NCBI GenBank assembly: GCA_946555465.1 | Contig: CAMNST010000002.1 | Span: forward strand, 153,451-217,450 | Source of the DNA: an uncultured Clostridia bacterium | Lineage (GTDB): Bacteria; Bacillota; Clostridia; Oscillospirales; Acutalibacteraceae | Direction: 5' to 3' | DNA length: 64,000 nt | Shown: one piece after another, positions 17,627 to 27,417 of the stretch | Position numbering within the stretch: the first letter of the stretch is position 1 | How the letters are laid out: every line of letters starts with the position of its first letter | Notes under the pieces: generated by a model | What the model saw: the letters and a program-made list of their open reading frames with translations, nothing else | What the model was told of the DNA's origin: nothing | Databases searched by the model: none | Made by a program: the position numbers and the translations under genes

Positions 17627-17655
17627 TTGACTTAATTATATTATTGTGTTAAAGT
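17627..17655 (+). promoter_or_regulatory. Putative promoter of the DUF1919 gene
   Basis: TTGACT (17627-17632) and TAAAGT (17650-17655) are 17 bases apart, in the gap after the start of the GT52-like gene on the opposite strand. Confidence 0.45.
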
Positions 17656-17671
17656 AATTACGGTGATAAAA

Positions 17672-18355
17672 ATGATGAATAAATTAAAAAAAATATTTAA
17701 AAACTCTTTTATATTTAAACAGATTGATAAATTTGAAAACAGATATTATCAGAAAAAACTTACAAATACAGAATTTACCATACTGTGTCCCAACTGCGTG
17801 GGCGGTTTAATCTATCACAGACTTGGTGAAAAATTCAATTCTCCTACTATTGATTTAACAATAAACAGTGACGATTTCTGCAACTTTCTTGAAAATCTTG
17901 AATACTACATTTCAAAAGACGTTGATTATCATTCAACACGTGACGACGGTGTTCCGGTCGGAATAATACGCGGAGATAATATATATAGTGATATTAAAAT
18001 ATATTTTACTCATTACAAAGATTTTGACAAGGCAAGAGATAAGTGGAATGAAAGAAAGTTACGAATCAAAAAAGAAAATATATATGCCGTAATGTATGAC
18101 ATCGGCGATTTCAATCAGGAGGATTATGAAAAAGCAGGTTACCTCAGTGATGAAAATCTTAAAAAATTTGAAAATTTCAAATGCAACAATAAAGTCCTGC
18201 TGACAAGCAATCCAAACCACAAAAGCAAATACGCCTACTATATTAAACCAAATTATAACGGTCCGTATCCTCTGGTTTATCTTAACCGCGGTATAACGGG
18301 ATTAATGCAGTATGAAAAAGAATTTGATTTTGTCGGTTTCATAAACAAAAAATAA
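17672..18355 (+). CDS. DUF1919-family exopolysaccharide-associated protein
   Basis: The protein (227 residues from the ATG at 17672) matches the DUF1919 pattern: FTILCPNCVGGLIYHRLG near the N-terminus, SPTIDL, VDYHSTRDDGVPVGII, IYFTHYKDFDKARDKWNERK and a C-terminal LNRG. Members occur in capsule loci and are thought to be transferases, but the activity is unproven to my knowledge. It is the only + strand gene inside the leftward cluster and lies exactly between the two GT52-like paralogues, with its own promoter and a hairpin after it, as if inserted there. Confidence 0.75.
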   Translation: MMNKLKKIFKNSFIFKQIDKFENRYYQKKLTNTEFTILCPNCVGGLIYHRLGEKFNSPTIDLTINSDDFCNFLENLEYYISKDVDYHSTRDDGVPVGIIRGDNIYSDIKIYFTHYKDFDKARDKWNERKLRIKKENIYAVMYDIGDFNQEDYEKAGYLSDENLKKFENFKCNNKVLLTSNPNHKSKYAYYIKPNYNGPYPLVYLNRGITGLMQYEKEFDFVGFINKK

Positions 18356-18362
18356 AACCATA

Positions 18363-18390
18363 AAAAGGTAAGCGCTGCTTGCCTTTTTTA
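18363..18390. terminator. Terminator after the DUF1919 gene
   Basis: AAAAAGGTAAGC pairs with GCTTGCCTTTTT (one G-T pair). It overlaps the last bases of the converging GT52-like gene, so it may partly attenuate the leftward operon too. Confidence 0.7.
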
Positions 18391-19482
18391 TTTTTGCATA
18401 ATATCTTCAATATCTGTGCAGATTTTGATACTGTCGGGATATGCATGAAACATATTAACCACTGTTTTTGATAAAGGTGTGTCAAGAAGTTTCGGAATCT
18501 CATTTAAACAGTTGATAAGCGAATATGCTTTTATATCCATACCGAAAATATGGATCGGATTTAAAATACTGGTAGAAGCAATGGCAATCAACTTTTTATC
18601 GGATAAATCAATATTCATTGCTATAACTTCCCACGGAACATAGGTATTTTTATTTGTTTTATAACCAAGTTCTTTGAATCTGTTTTTCGGATTGCGCGGA
18701 TGAATTTTAATTAAAAGATTTTCTTTTCCCACAATTTCTGCAAGTTTATCAATTAATTCAACATCTTCCATATAGCCGCTGTCTGCGTAAAATGATTCTT
18801 CAAAGAATATGTATTTTTCATTGTATTCATCTTCTATATTGTCATATCCGAACACCTGATTAACAATATTCAAAAATGCTTTATCCTTTGAAACAGGATT
18901 AATTTTTTCTACTTTACACTTTGGATCCCATTCCATCAGATCCGGTTCAAAAACAAGAAATTTATTGATATTGCCATATATATACTTTTTGCCTGAAATG
19001 AGTGCAAAAATTTTATATTTTTTTGTTTTTGGAATATCGGTATCATTATAATATCCCTCAAACAGTTTGCTTTGTGTTGAAATCCCGTCTGTATAGATAT
19101 TTACTTTCATTTTATTGTTTCTGCGTTTAAGAACATCATAAATCAGTTCTGAAAATTCATCAAAATTTGAAAAAAAGAAACAATCATATTTATTTTTAAG
19201 TTCAATTAATTTATATAATTCTTTTTTGGGAAATGTTCTGTAGAAAAATTTTTCCAACTGACCGCTGTAGCCACGGCCCCCGAAAACAAACTGCTTTGAT
19301 TTGACTGTATATACATTTCTGAATAATTTTGTTTTTTTTATATTGTCTGCGACTTGCTCATAATGATTCATATGATCGGAAATAAGAATATCCGTATTTT
19401 CTTCGGAAAGCATATTATATTTAAGCCAAAGTGCAACAAAAACCTGATAAACCGAATTACATAAAATCAAATTATTACTCAT
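18388..19482 (-). CDS. GT52-like (sialyltransferase-type) glycosyltransferase, copy 2
   Basis: This 364-residue paralogue of the product at 16530-17606 shares the N-terminal LCNSVYQVFVALWLKY and a strongly conserved second half: FFEESFYADSGYMEDVEL, LIKIHPRNPKNRF and IASTSILNP. The first halves differ, which suggests different acceptors with the same donor-binding half. The start follows AGAGGGTAAT, two bases after the flippase gene, so it is translationally close to it. It probably adds a CMP-activated sugar to the repeat unit. Confidence 0.7.
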   Translation of the reverse strand: MSNNLILCNSVYQVFVALWLKYNMLSEENTDILISDHMNHYEQVADNIKKTKLFRNVYTVKSKQFVFGGRGYSGQLEKFFYRTFPKKELYKLIELKNKYDCFFFSNFDEFSELIYDVLKRRNNKMKVNIYTDGISTQSKLFEGYYNDTDIPKTKKYKIFALISGKKYIYGNINKFLVFEPDLMEWDPKCKVEKINPVSKDKAFLNIVNQVFGYDNIEDEYNEKYIFFEESFYADSGYMEDVELIDKLAEIVGKENLLIKIHPRNPKNRFKELGYKTNKNTYVPWEVIAMNIDLSDKKLIAIASTSILNPIHIFGMDIKAYSLINCLNEIPKLLDTPLSKTVVNMFHAYPDSIKICTDIEDIMQK

Positions 19483-19483
19483 A

Positions 19484-21031
19484 TTACCCTCTTTTTATTT
19501 TTTTTAAAATAATATTGTTAATAATATTGTTAATAATATGTCTCTCTTCTTTATTAAGAATTACGAAATAACCAATAAGAACCGAAATAACAAGTGTTAA
19601 AACGGCAAGAACAAATAATGAAATCCAGCTTTCTGCGCTGATAACTCTTGATGGGAAATAAGATACCAAAACAGAAACCGCCACATAAATAACAGGTTTC
19701 ACTATTTCCGGATAAAATGCATACCACTTCAGTTTCAGACATTTAGCGCCATACGGAGCAGTAAACACAAGGTTTCTTATTATACTTACCACAGTACTTA
19801 CACCGGCAATGGCATATATTCCAAGTTCGGTAGTTTCCAGCAGAACAAATACGATTCCTGTGCTGATTAAGCCCGAAATAATAACAATGATTGCATTGAG
19901 TCTTAATTTGTTAACAACGGTAAAAATATTATAAATACAGTTTATACCGCCGCTTATAATTATACAGGCTATGGCAAGAACAGACAGAATATAAAGTTCA
20001 TTTGAATCCTGCGTGGGTTGCCACAAACGATAAAACTGTTTTCCGCAAACAATCAGGACAATAACAGGCAGATTGGTTAATATGCCCATAATTTTCATCG
20101 ACTGTTTTACGTTTTTAACAAGTTCATCGTATCTTTCCTGGGCGTACAAAATGGTGTAATTCGGCGAAAATACACCGACAATACTTCCCACAACAGAATT
20201 AATTGCATTAGGAACTGTTTTTGAAAGCGATAAAACGCCCATTGCAACAGAATCAATAAAAATATTGCTGATTAGCAAATCAAGATCACTCAAAAGGATT
20301 GTGCCCAGTCTGTTTACAGAAGACCATATTCCTCCTGAAATCAGTTCTTTGACCTTTTCTTTTTCAAAACATTTATAATCAATCTTAATCTGAGGCAATA
20401 ATTTTTTTGTAAGGAAAAAATTGATAACCACAAGAAGAAAACCCGAGCAGAATGTTGAAACGCCAACATAATAAAGTTTCGGTTCAAAACATGCAAACAG
20501 CACAACAATAACCGCAACTCTGATTAAATTTGTAAAAATACTTGCGATTGAACCAAGATAAAGTTTATTTGTTGCAAAGGTTGCAACCGAAAAGATTGAA
20601 CCGATTGTATTTGAAACAGAATTGATAAACAGAACACCAAACAAAAGTCTTACATCAGGCAGAAGTGCCGGTGAAACATCTATCAGTTTATCCAAGAAAA
20701 TTATAATCAAAGAATAAACAACAGTCAATCCTATTGATAAAAAGAGATTGGCATAGAATATGGAAGAAAAATAACGGTTTGCTTTGTCGTTATCCTTCTG
20801 ATGAATACTTACGGTAACAAATCGGCTTGCCAGCGTATTCAGCGCCAGTGAAGCCAGCGAAACATAGCCGAGAAAGTTATTGGCAAGCGCAATAAATCCG
20901 TTGGCATCTACACCGATATGTTTAACTATGTATGGAGACAAAAAGAAACTAATCAGCAATGAGATTGCATAAGTTGTCATACTTGCCGCCATATTAATAA
21001 CCGTTTGCTTACTTTGTGATATGTTTCTCAT
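19484..21031 (-). CDS. Wzx-type polysaccharide repeat-unit flippase
   Basis: The 515-residue protein has about 14 membrane helices and the MOP/Wzx plan: an N-terminal block with FFLSPYIVKHIGVDANGF, NTIGSIFSVATFATNKLY in the middle and a C-terminal basic tail (NIILKKIKRG). It carries undecaprenyl-linked repeat units across the membrane. Together with the EpsG/Wzy-like gene at 24028-25269 it marks a Wzx/Wzy-dependent pathway. The start follows AGAGGG. Confidence 0.85.
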   Translation of the reverse strand: MRNISQSKQTVINMAASMTTYAISLLISFFLSPYIVKHIGVDANGFIALANNFLGYVSLASLALNTLASRFVTVSIHQKDNDKANRYFSSIFYANLFLSIGLTVVYSLIIIFLDKLIDVSPALLPDVRLLFGVLFINSVSNTIGSIFSVATFATNKLYLGSIASIFTNLIRVAVIVVLFACFEPKLYYVGVSTFCSGFLLVVINFFLTKKLLPQIKIDYKCFEKEKVKELISGGIWSSVNRLGTILLSDLDLLISNIFIDSVAMGVLSLSKTVPNAINSVVGSIVGVFSPNYTILYAQERYDELVKNVKQSMKIMGILTNLPVIVLIVCGKQFYRLWQPTQDSNELYILSVLAIACIIISGGINCIYNIFTVVNKLRLNAIIVIISGLISTGIVFVLLETTELGIYAIAGVSTVVSIIRNLVFTAPYGAKCLKLKWYAFYPEIVKPVIYVAVSVLVSYFPSRVISAESWISLFVLAVLTLVISVLIGYFVILNKEERHIINNIINNIILKKIKRG

Positions 21032-21056
21032 TATTACCCTCTGATCTTAATTAAAA

Positions 21057-22007
21057 TTAAACACCGAGTTTTAATAAAATTTTATATAAGAAAGATGATA
21101 CAGATAAAACAAAAAGTTTCATCATGCTTCTTTTATTCTTTAAATCTTTAATGACTGCCTTAATCTGCTTCTTATTGTTTAAAATATCCTTTCTGATAAT
21201 TTCAAAATCATAATCGAATCCTTTTAACACAATATCATTGAGCGTCATTGCGGCAAAAGTAAAGAATTTAAAATACGGGCCGTTTGGACAATCAGGGTCA
21301 CTTATGATGGTTTTCATTGCCGTGTAACACTGAAAGTTAAAATCCGCCTTTGTTGAAAGATGATTGCCATGCTGTCTGTATGTATATTTTGCAACATCAC
21401 GGCAGACAACTTTATTAACATTTTTATAAACCTGATAAATAAACACCGTATCTTCACCGGAATAAAGATTTTCATTAAAACGAACATCGGAAATTGCTTT
21501 TCTCAGAAAAAGTTTATTGCAGGCAATAGACCTTAAATTGCCGCTGATTTTTAAATCATCAATGATTTCTGCCGATGTATAGGTCGTAACTTCATCATTT
21601 TCTTCGTTTGAATCAACAAACTTTCCGTCTTCATAAAATCTGTATGAACACCTTGATACTTCTGCCGAATATTCAAGAGCATTAGAAAGCAGCAATTCAA
21701 ACATATCGTCATCAATAAAGTCATCGCTGTCGATAAAAGCGATATAATCACCTTTGGCAATATCAATGGCACAGTTTTTTGCAGAGGAAGTGCCTCCATT
21801 TTTCTTATGAATAACTTTAATGCGGCTGTCTTTTTGCGCCCACTCATCGCATATTTGCGGTGAATGATCGGTTGAACCGTCATTAACAAGAATGATTTCA
21901 AGATTTTTATAAGTCTGATTTACTATGCTTTCAACACATTCATCGAGATATTTTTCTACATTATAAACAGGAATGATAACGCTGATTAAATACTCTCCGT
22001 TACTCAT
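21057..22007 (-). CDS. GT2 glycosyltransferase, first of two tandem paralogues
   Basis: The 316-residue protein begins with a GT-A fold typical of GT2: SVIIPVYNVEKYLDECVES, VNDGSTDHSP and FIDSDDFIDDDMFE (DxD motif). It closely resembles the product of the next gene (22040-22999) over its full length, so the two come from a tandem duplication. It transfers a sugar from a nucleotide donor during repeat-unit assembly; donor and acceptor cannot be told. It is cytoplasmic, with a C-terminal membrane-binding basic helix likely. Confidence 0.85.
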   Translation of the reverse strand: MSNGEYLISVIIPVYNVEKYLDECVESIVNQTYKNLEIILVNDGSTDHSPQICDEWAQKDSRIKVIHKKNGGTSSAKNCAIDIAKGDYIAFIDSDDFIDDDMFELLLSNALEYSAEVSRCSYRFYEDGKFVDSNEENDEVTTYTSAEIIDDLKISGNLRSIACNKLFLRKAISDVRFNENLYSGEDTVFIYQVYKNVNKVVCRDVAKYTYRQHGNHLSTKADFNFQCYTAMKTIISDPDCPNGPYFKFFTFAAMTLNDIVLKGFDYDFEIIRKDILNNKKQIKAVIKDLKNKRSMMKLFVLSVSSFLYKILLKLGV

Positions 22008-22039
22008 ATAACCTCCTATATAACTTCAATAAATATTAA

Positions 22040-22999
22040 TTATAAAAACTTATCAAATACTTTAAGCATAAATTTGTAGAGAAAGGGTGAAGCAGACAAC
22101 ACTTTTAATCTGACTAATTTTTTCTTATCACCTAAATCTCTGATTACGTTTTCAATGGGTTTTTTATTTTTTAATATATCTTTTCTGATTTCATTAAAGT
22201 CATAATTAAAACCGTCAATAACAATATCGCGCAAAGTCCATGATGCAAAGTTAAAAAATTTAATAAAGAGACTGTTCGGACACTCAGAATCACAAACAAT
22301 TTTTTTCATTGCCATATATCCGCGATAATGAAACTCCGGATTTTTCGTTTGGTAATTGTTGTGCATTCTGTAACTGTATTTTGCAGCGTCCTGACTCACC
22401 AAACTGCTGATTTTTTTATACAGATGATAATTAAAAATTACATCTTCACCGGATTTTACGGTTTCATCAAAACGGGCATCTGCAATTAAATCTTTGCTAT
22501 AAATTTTATTACAAACTATATCGTTAATAATACCGCCGTATTTCAGTGAATCCAAAATCTCTTCCGCACTGTAAACTTTGATTTCATCATTTATCTCTTC
22601 AGAGTCAACCAATTCTCCTTTAATGACAAATCGGTAAGAACATCTTGAGATTTCTGCAGAATATTCAAGCGCATTGTTAAGAAGCAGTTCAAACATATCA
22701 TCATCAATAAAATCATCACTGTCGACAAAAGCGATATAATCACCCTGCACGATTTCAAGAGCCGCATTTCTTGCAGATGACAAACCGCCGTTTTTCTTAT
22801 GGATAACCTTAATACGGCTGTCCTTTTCCGCCCATTTGTCGCACATCTGCGGCGAATGATCTGTTGAACCATCGTCAACAAGAATGATTTCAAGATTTTT
22901 ATAAGTCTGATTTACTATACTTTCAATACATTCATCAAGATATTTTTCAACATTATAAACAGGAACAATTACGCTTATCAAATATTTTTCGTCTGTCAT
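22040..22999 (-). CDS. GT2 glycosyltransferase, second of two tandem paralogues
   Basis: The 319-residue protein has the same GT2 motifs as its neighbour (SVIVPVYNVEKYLDECIES, DDGSTDHSP, FVDSDDFIDDDMFE) and the same C-terminal plan. The start is an ATG after GAGGAG that overlaps the stop of the upstream GT2 gene (ATGA), so the two are translationally coupled. Divergence in the middle third suggests the copies now have different acceptors. Confidence 0.85.
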   Translation of the reverse strand: MTDEKYLISVIVPVYNVEKYLDECIESIVNQTYKNLEIILVDDGSTDHSPQMCDKWAEKDSRIKVIHKKNGGLSSARNAALEIVQGDYIAFVDSDDFIDDDMFELLLNNALEYSAEISRCSYRFVIKGELVDSEEINDEIKVYSAEEILDSLKYGGIINDIVCNKIYSKDLIADARFDETVKSGEDVIFNYHLYKKISSLVSQDAAKYSYRMHNNYQTKNPEFHYRGYMAMKKIVCDSECPNSLFIKFFNFASWTLRDIVIDGFNYDFNEIRKDILKNKKPIENVIRDLGDKKKLVRLKVLSASPFLYKFMLKVFDKFL

Positions 23000-24012
23000 A
23001 CAAATCTCCTCAATAATTTAAGATAAAGATTAAGAAGGGTGATGCTTTTCAGTTTTAAACTTATTGCAAGCATTTTGGTGTGCAGCGGTAAAATCTTCAG
23101 ATTAATATTTTTCATACTGTCAATAACAAAGGGATTGGCAAGTATCTCTTTAAAAACTTTTTTTGTATTTTTTACTGTCTGAGAATTAGGTTTAAGCATC
23201 TCATTTCTGACCGTAAAATTAACCATATAAAGCAAATAGTAAGGCAGTTGTTTTGATAAATCAACACCTAAACGCTCAGATTTATCAAGCACTGCTTTAT
23301 ACGGAAGATAATAAGTCTCAGGCAGGGTTGTATCATATGTAGCCGTCATTGATTCCGGGTTCTGACGGTAATAATAAAGAGGTTCATCAATAAACGAGAT
23401 ACTGCTGCATTCCATCAGACACGGAAAAACAAATGCGGCATCATCGCCCATTCTGATTTTATTATCCACATCATAAATATGCTTTTCGATAATTTCACGT
23501 TTAAAAACTTTAGACCAGCAATTCGGAAAAATTCCAAAACGGTAATACTGCCCCTTAAAAACCATATTGGGGAATATGCTTTTTTCAATATCCTCTCTGC
23601 TGTAAAACGCTTTATCAAGCAGGTAATCACTTTTCAGATTTCTGTCTGCAAAAGCAAAATAAAACTGGGTTATAACGCAGTCTGAATTATACTTTTTAAG
23701 TGAATCATAAATTTTTTGATACATATCCTTGTCAATCCAGTCATCACAATCAGCAAATCCGACATAATCACCCGTAGCCGCTGAAAAACCCGTTTTTCTT
23801 GCAGCAACAGAACCTTCATTTTTTTTATGAATCACTTTTATTCTGCTGTCTTTCGCCGCCCATTCATCGCATATAGCGGGACAGTTATCAGGAGAACCAT
23901 CATCAACAAGTATAATTTCAAGGTCATTATAAGTTTGATTTACAATACTTTCAATACAGGCAGATACATATTTTTCCGCCTTGTAAACAGGAACAACAAT
24001 AGAAAATTTCAT
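22996..24012 (-). CDS. GT2 glycosyltransferase
   Basis: The 338-residue protein has KFSIVVPVYKAEKYVSACIES, DDGSPDNCP and FADCDDWIDKDMY, the last in place of the usual DSDD block. A GDDAAFVFPCL segment lies in the middle. It assembles the repeat unit together with the other transferases of the operon. The start lies 15 bases after the polymerase stop, and its stop overlaps the next start. Confidence 0.85.
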   Translation of the reverse strand: MKFSIVVPVYKAEKYVSACIESIVNQTYNDLEIILVDDGSPDNCPAICDEWAAKDSRIKVIHKKNEGSVAARKTGFSAATGDYVGFADCDDWIDKDMYQKIYDSLKKYNSDCVITQFYFAFADRNLKSDYLLDKAFYSREDIEKSIFPNMVFKGQYYRFGIFPNCWSKVFKREIIEKHIYDVDNKIRMGDDAAFVFPCLMECSSISFIDEPLYYYRQNPESMTATYDTTLPETYYLPYKAVLDKSERLGVDLSKQLPYYLLYMVNFTVRNEMLKPNSQTVKNTKKVFKEILANPFVIDSMKNINLKILPLHTKMLAISLKLKSITLLNLYLKLLRRFV

Positions 24013-24027
24013 ATTATCACCAATTTA

Positions 24028-25269
24028 TTACCAATAAAATTCAATACCCTGGTCAAGCCATTCTTGCTCAAAATGCGCCCATACCAGCGATGAACCATTG
24101 CAGTCATACCACAAATGAACAACAATAAAAGCAACAAATGCAAGCATAACAAAGGGACGGATATTATATTTTAATCTGACACCTGACGGAGCAGTATAAA
24201 GCATATAATTTCTGTCTTCTTTTGTCATTTTTTCTTTCTGCCGCTGCATACCAATCATAAACAAAAGAGCGCCCAGCATAGGTATTATCCAGCGTGTAAA
24301 GCGATGAAAAACGATGTTCAGGAAATAGGCACCGATTAAAAAGAACATTGTGTTTGACACATATTTATAAAAACGGTTAAGTTTAACGGGATTCTTTTTA
24401 TCCAGCAAATATTCGGAAACATAAAGCAGCAGAAGAAAAACAAATACAAATGCGGCTATATTTACCATCATCATTGTAGAAGTATCATATGCGCCTTTCT
24501 CAGTATAATGTTCTGTTTTTCCTGCCAGCGACTGTACAAGACTGTTATCGGTTATATCCGCCAAATAACCTATCCCTACCGACGCAACCGCTGTTGAGAA
24601 CATAAGAATAAAGTTGAAAGTTTTTCCGCTTGTATTTAATGTTACAACAGTTAAAACAACCAGCATTACCGGGATAATTCCGCTTGAATGCGTAAAAACA
24701 GCAAGAATATATCCAATGCAGCAAAGAGCAATATTTTTTCTTTCAACAAGATGGTAATAAGCACATACAAATACAACGGCAAACGTTAAACCGTTTCTGA
24801 TTCCGGATGCGGTGTCATAATACCAGTAAGTTGCAAGAAAGAACATTGTTCCAAGATATGTGTGCAGTTTGTCAACTTCAAACCGAATTGATGCTTTATA
24901 GATTACGAGAAACATCAAAAAATAAACAATAAAGATTGTAACTGCTGTCAGATAATGGGGATTATCAAAAAAACTGATAAAATAAAAATAGTACGCGGCA
25001 ACTCTGTATGTATCCCATTCAAACTGACCTGTGCTTATCATTTCATCAAGGGTTTCCTTGCCGCCTTCTTTCATTCTGTTAAGGAAAAAGAAATAGTTGC
25101 TTAAATCGTCAAGTTCATCCGGAACAAGATAATATGCCATATAAGCAAATGCAAAGGTGGTTAATAAAAAAACAAATAACTGCCCTTTTTGGGGAATAAT
25201 CCAATATAAAATCGAAAATAAAAACAGTATTACAAGAAATGTCTGTACTGCGGTAAGCCCGAAAATCAT
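24028..25269 (-). CDS. EpsG/Wzy-type exopolysaccharide polymerase
   Basis: The 413-residue membrane protein has about 11 helices and fits the EpsG family: an N-terminal helix, then YLVPDELDDLSNYFFFLNRM, TYWYYDTASGIRNGLTFAVV and AVFTHSSGIIPVMLVV. EpsG/Wzy proteins join lipid-linked repeat units on the outer face of the membrane. The start follows GGAGGGTGA. Together with the flippase it defines the export route; no Wzz chain-length regulator or BY-kinase gene is seen. Confidence 0.8.
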   Translation of the reverse strand: MIFGLTAVQTFLVILFLFSILYWIIPQKGQLFVFLLTTFAFAYMAYYLVPDELDDLSNYFFFLNRMKEGGKETLDEMISTGQFEWDTYRVAAYYFYFISFFDNPHYLTAVTIFIVYFLMFLVIYKASIRFEVDKLHTYLGTMFFLATYWYYDTASGIRNGLTFAVVFVCAYYHLVERKNIALCCIGYILAVFTHSSGIIPVMLVVLTVVTLNTSGKTFNFILMFSTAVASVGIGYLADITDNSLVQSLAGKTEHYTEKGAYDTSTMMMVNIAAFVFVFLLLLYVSEYLLDKKNPVKLNRFYKYVSNTMFFLIGAYFLNIVFHRFTRWIIPMLGALLFMIGMQRQKEKMTKEDRNYMLYTAPSGVRLKYNIRPFVMLAFVAFIVVHLWYDCNGSSLVWAHFEQEWLDQGIEFYW

Positions 25270-25287
25270 ATTGAATCACCCTCCTTA

Positions 25288-26415
25288 TCAGTTTAAATAC
25301 ACTTTTTCAAGTTTTTTTGCGATACCTGCAATATCAAAATCAGCAACCAATCGGTTTGTTTCGGTTTTCTCTCTGCTGCCTGAAACAGCATTTTCAATAC
25401 ATTCAGTCCATTTCTCAGGACTTTCATTTATAGAACAGAAAAATACGTTGTCATTGATTTTTGTTTTTTCAGTAACAGAATCCGAAACCACGCAAGGCAG
25501 TTTAGATGCCTGTGCTTCAATGAGTGTTAACGGAAAACCTTCATGAACTGACGGAAAAACGAAACAATCCATCGCACTCAAAAGTTTCGGTATATCATTT
25601 CTTCCGCCAAGCATAAGCACACTTTTCTCTAAAGTCAAAGACTTTATTTTTTCTTCAAGCATATCTCTGTCAGTGCCTTCACCGATTAAAAGCAGATATG
25701 AGTCAGGATTTTTTTTATGATAAAAGTTAAAAATATCTAACAGAAAAGACTGATTCTTAACGCTGTAAAGTTGACCTATATGCCCAAGCACAACAGAGTG
25801 AGAACCAATATTTAATTCTTTTCTGATATCATTCCGGTTTTCAATATTAAATTCAAACGCTTTTGTATCAATACCATTATTCAGTATTATACCATTTTTA
25901 TCAAATTCTTTTTTGCCGAAAAGAAATTCCCCCGCCTGCTGGCTGCAGCCGATTTTTACATTGCAGTATTTTTTTAACAGCAAACGCATTGCCTTTCTGT
26001 AAAAAAATGCAATTATCTGTTTTGGCTTTGAATAAATTGCAGAATCGGTATAGGGCTGAGAAAAATGGGCATGGGCAACTCTTTTTTTCACGTTGCATTT
26101 TGCGGCTGCCATTAAAACAATTCCGCTGAAGAAAGGCAAATGGCAGTGAACAGCATCAAAGTGTTCTTCACGCATTAATTTTTTATAAAATCTGTAACTT
26201 TTGAAATAATTAAGTTCACTGTCGGGAACATGGATTACTCTTACGCCGCGGTCAATCACACTCTGCTCAAGAGTACCCATAAAACTTCGTCTGACACAAT
26301 ATACACAATCGAATACATCTTTGTCAAGATTTTCTTCAAATCTGATTGAAGCAATATTCATTCCGCCGTAAGAAAGCGGCTCATTCACAATTAAAATCTT
26401 TTTCTTTTTTTCCAT
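25288..26415 (-). CDS. GT4 glycosyltransferase (EpsF-like)
   Basis: The 375-residue protein has the GT-B plan of GT4: NEPLSYGGMNIASIRF in the first half, HCHLPFFSG, then LGHIGQLYSVKNQ and the donor-binding PSVHEGFPLTLIEAQASKLP (EGFPLTLIEAQ = E-x7-E). Similar genes occur in Bacillus eps operons (EpsF). It adds a sugar from a nucleotide donor with retention of configuration. It lies between a GT2 gene and the polymerase gene. Confidence 0.85.
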   Translation of the reverse strand: MEKKKKILIVNEPLSYGGMNIASIRFEENLDKDVFDCVYCVRRSFMGTLEQSVIDRGVRVIHVPDSELNYFKSYRFYKKLMREEHFDAVHCHLPFFSGIVLMAAAKCNVKKRVAHAHFSQPYTDSAIYSKPKQIIAFFYRKAMRLLLKKYCNVKIGCSQQAGEFLFGKKEFDKNGIILNNGIDTKAFEFNIENRNDIRKELNIGSHSVVLGHIGQLYSVKNQSFLLDIFNFYHKKNPDSYLLLIGEGTDRDMLEEKIKSLTLEKSVLMLGGRNDIPKLLSAMDCFVFPSVHEGFPLTLIEAQASKLPCVVSDSVTEKTKINDNVFFCSINESPEKWTECIENAVSGSREKTETNRLVADFDIAGIAKKLEKVYLN

Positions 26416-26418
26416 AAA

Positions 26419-27417
26419 TCAACCACGAACTTTATTATATATTTTACACATTGTGTAGAGCAAAAAAGCAAGTCTGTATTTTATACAGAATCTGACAAGA
26501 AAATGAATAAAATTTTCATAACCGTAATCAGGCTTATATTCTGCATAAAACTTTTTGCACATTTTTCTGATTTCGGATAAAACTTTGCCGGCAGACAAAT
26601 CCTTATCCTTTTGTTCTTCCATAACACAGGTAATAAAACTGTCGGTATGAAGTTTGTCCACTATGCGAAGCAGTTCATATTTTTCCCTGTCACTGAAAGA
26701 AGATTTCTTAACAGAATCGGATGCCGTATCAAAAACATACGGATATATATCAATAAGCCCCTTTTTTCTGCTGCGAACTAATGAAGAAGTGTTTGAAATA
26801 TCATAAAAATATACAGATTCATTTTTTATAGATACTGTTTCGCATAAAAACAAATAGGCAAGGCAAAAATTAAAATCCTCTGCAACCGGCATTTTTTCAT
26901 CAAATCTGAGATTATTTTTTTCAATCAGCAAACGGCTGAACACCTTGGCACAGGGGCTGTTAATCAGCCTTGATAAAATCAAGTGCTTTGATGTTGTGAA
27001 AAGCGAGTTTGTCTCATTAAGAAGATTGTCAGATATATTACGCTTTCTTACTTCGCTGTTATTCAGAAACGAATATGTAAAAACCGAAAGTCCGTCAATA
27101 AGGCAATTCTTGCCAACGATTTCAAAATATGACTCACTTACATAATCATCGCTGTCGACAAAAAGTATATAATCCCCTTCGGCATGGCTGAGACCGCAGT
27201 TTCTGGCAGAAGCCGCCCCGCCGTTTGATTTTGAAATAAACTTTATTTTATCAAACCTGTCGCAATAGGCTTTGCAGATTTCGGCACTGTTATCAGTTGA
27301 TCCATCGTCTACCAATATAATTTCATAATCCGAAAATTTCTGATTTAATATACTTTCAACACATCGTTCAAGTTTATCTTCGGCATTATATACAGGAATA
27401 ATTACTGAAAACTTCAT
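26419..27417 (-). CDS. GT2 glycosyltransferase
   Basis: The 332-residue protein has KFSVIIPVYNAEDKLERCV, VDDGSTDNSAE and FVDSDDYVS, the core of GT2. The start overlaps the stop of the upstream gene by four bases (ATGA). It is a cytoplasmic sugar transferase of the repeat-unit pathway; donor unknown. Confidence 0.85.
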   Translation of the reverse strand: MKFSVIIPVYNAEDKLERCVESILNQKFSDYEIILVDDGSTDNSAEICKAYCDRFDKIKFISKSNGGAASARNCGLSHAEGDYILFVDSDDYVSESYFEIVGKNCLIDGLSVFTYSFLNNSEVRKRNISDNLLNETNSLFTTSKHLILSRLINSPCAKVFSRLLIEKNNLRFDEKMPVAEDFNFCLAYLFLCETVSIKNESVYFYDISNTSSLVRSRKKGLIDIYPYVFDTASDSVKKSSFSDREKYELLRIVDKLHTDSFITCVMEEQKDKDLSAGKVLSEIRKMCKKFYAEYKPDYGYENFIHFLVRFCIKYRLAFLLYTMCKIYNKVRG

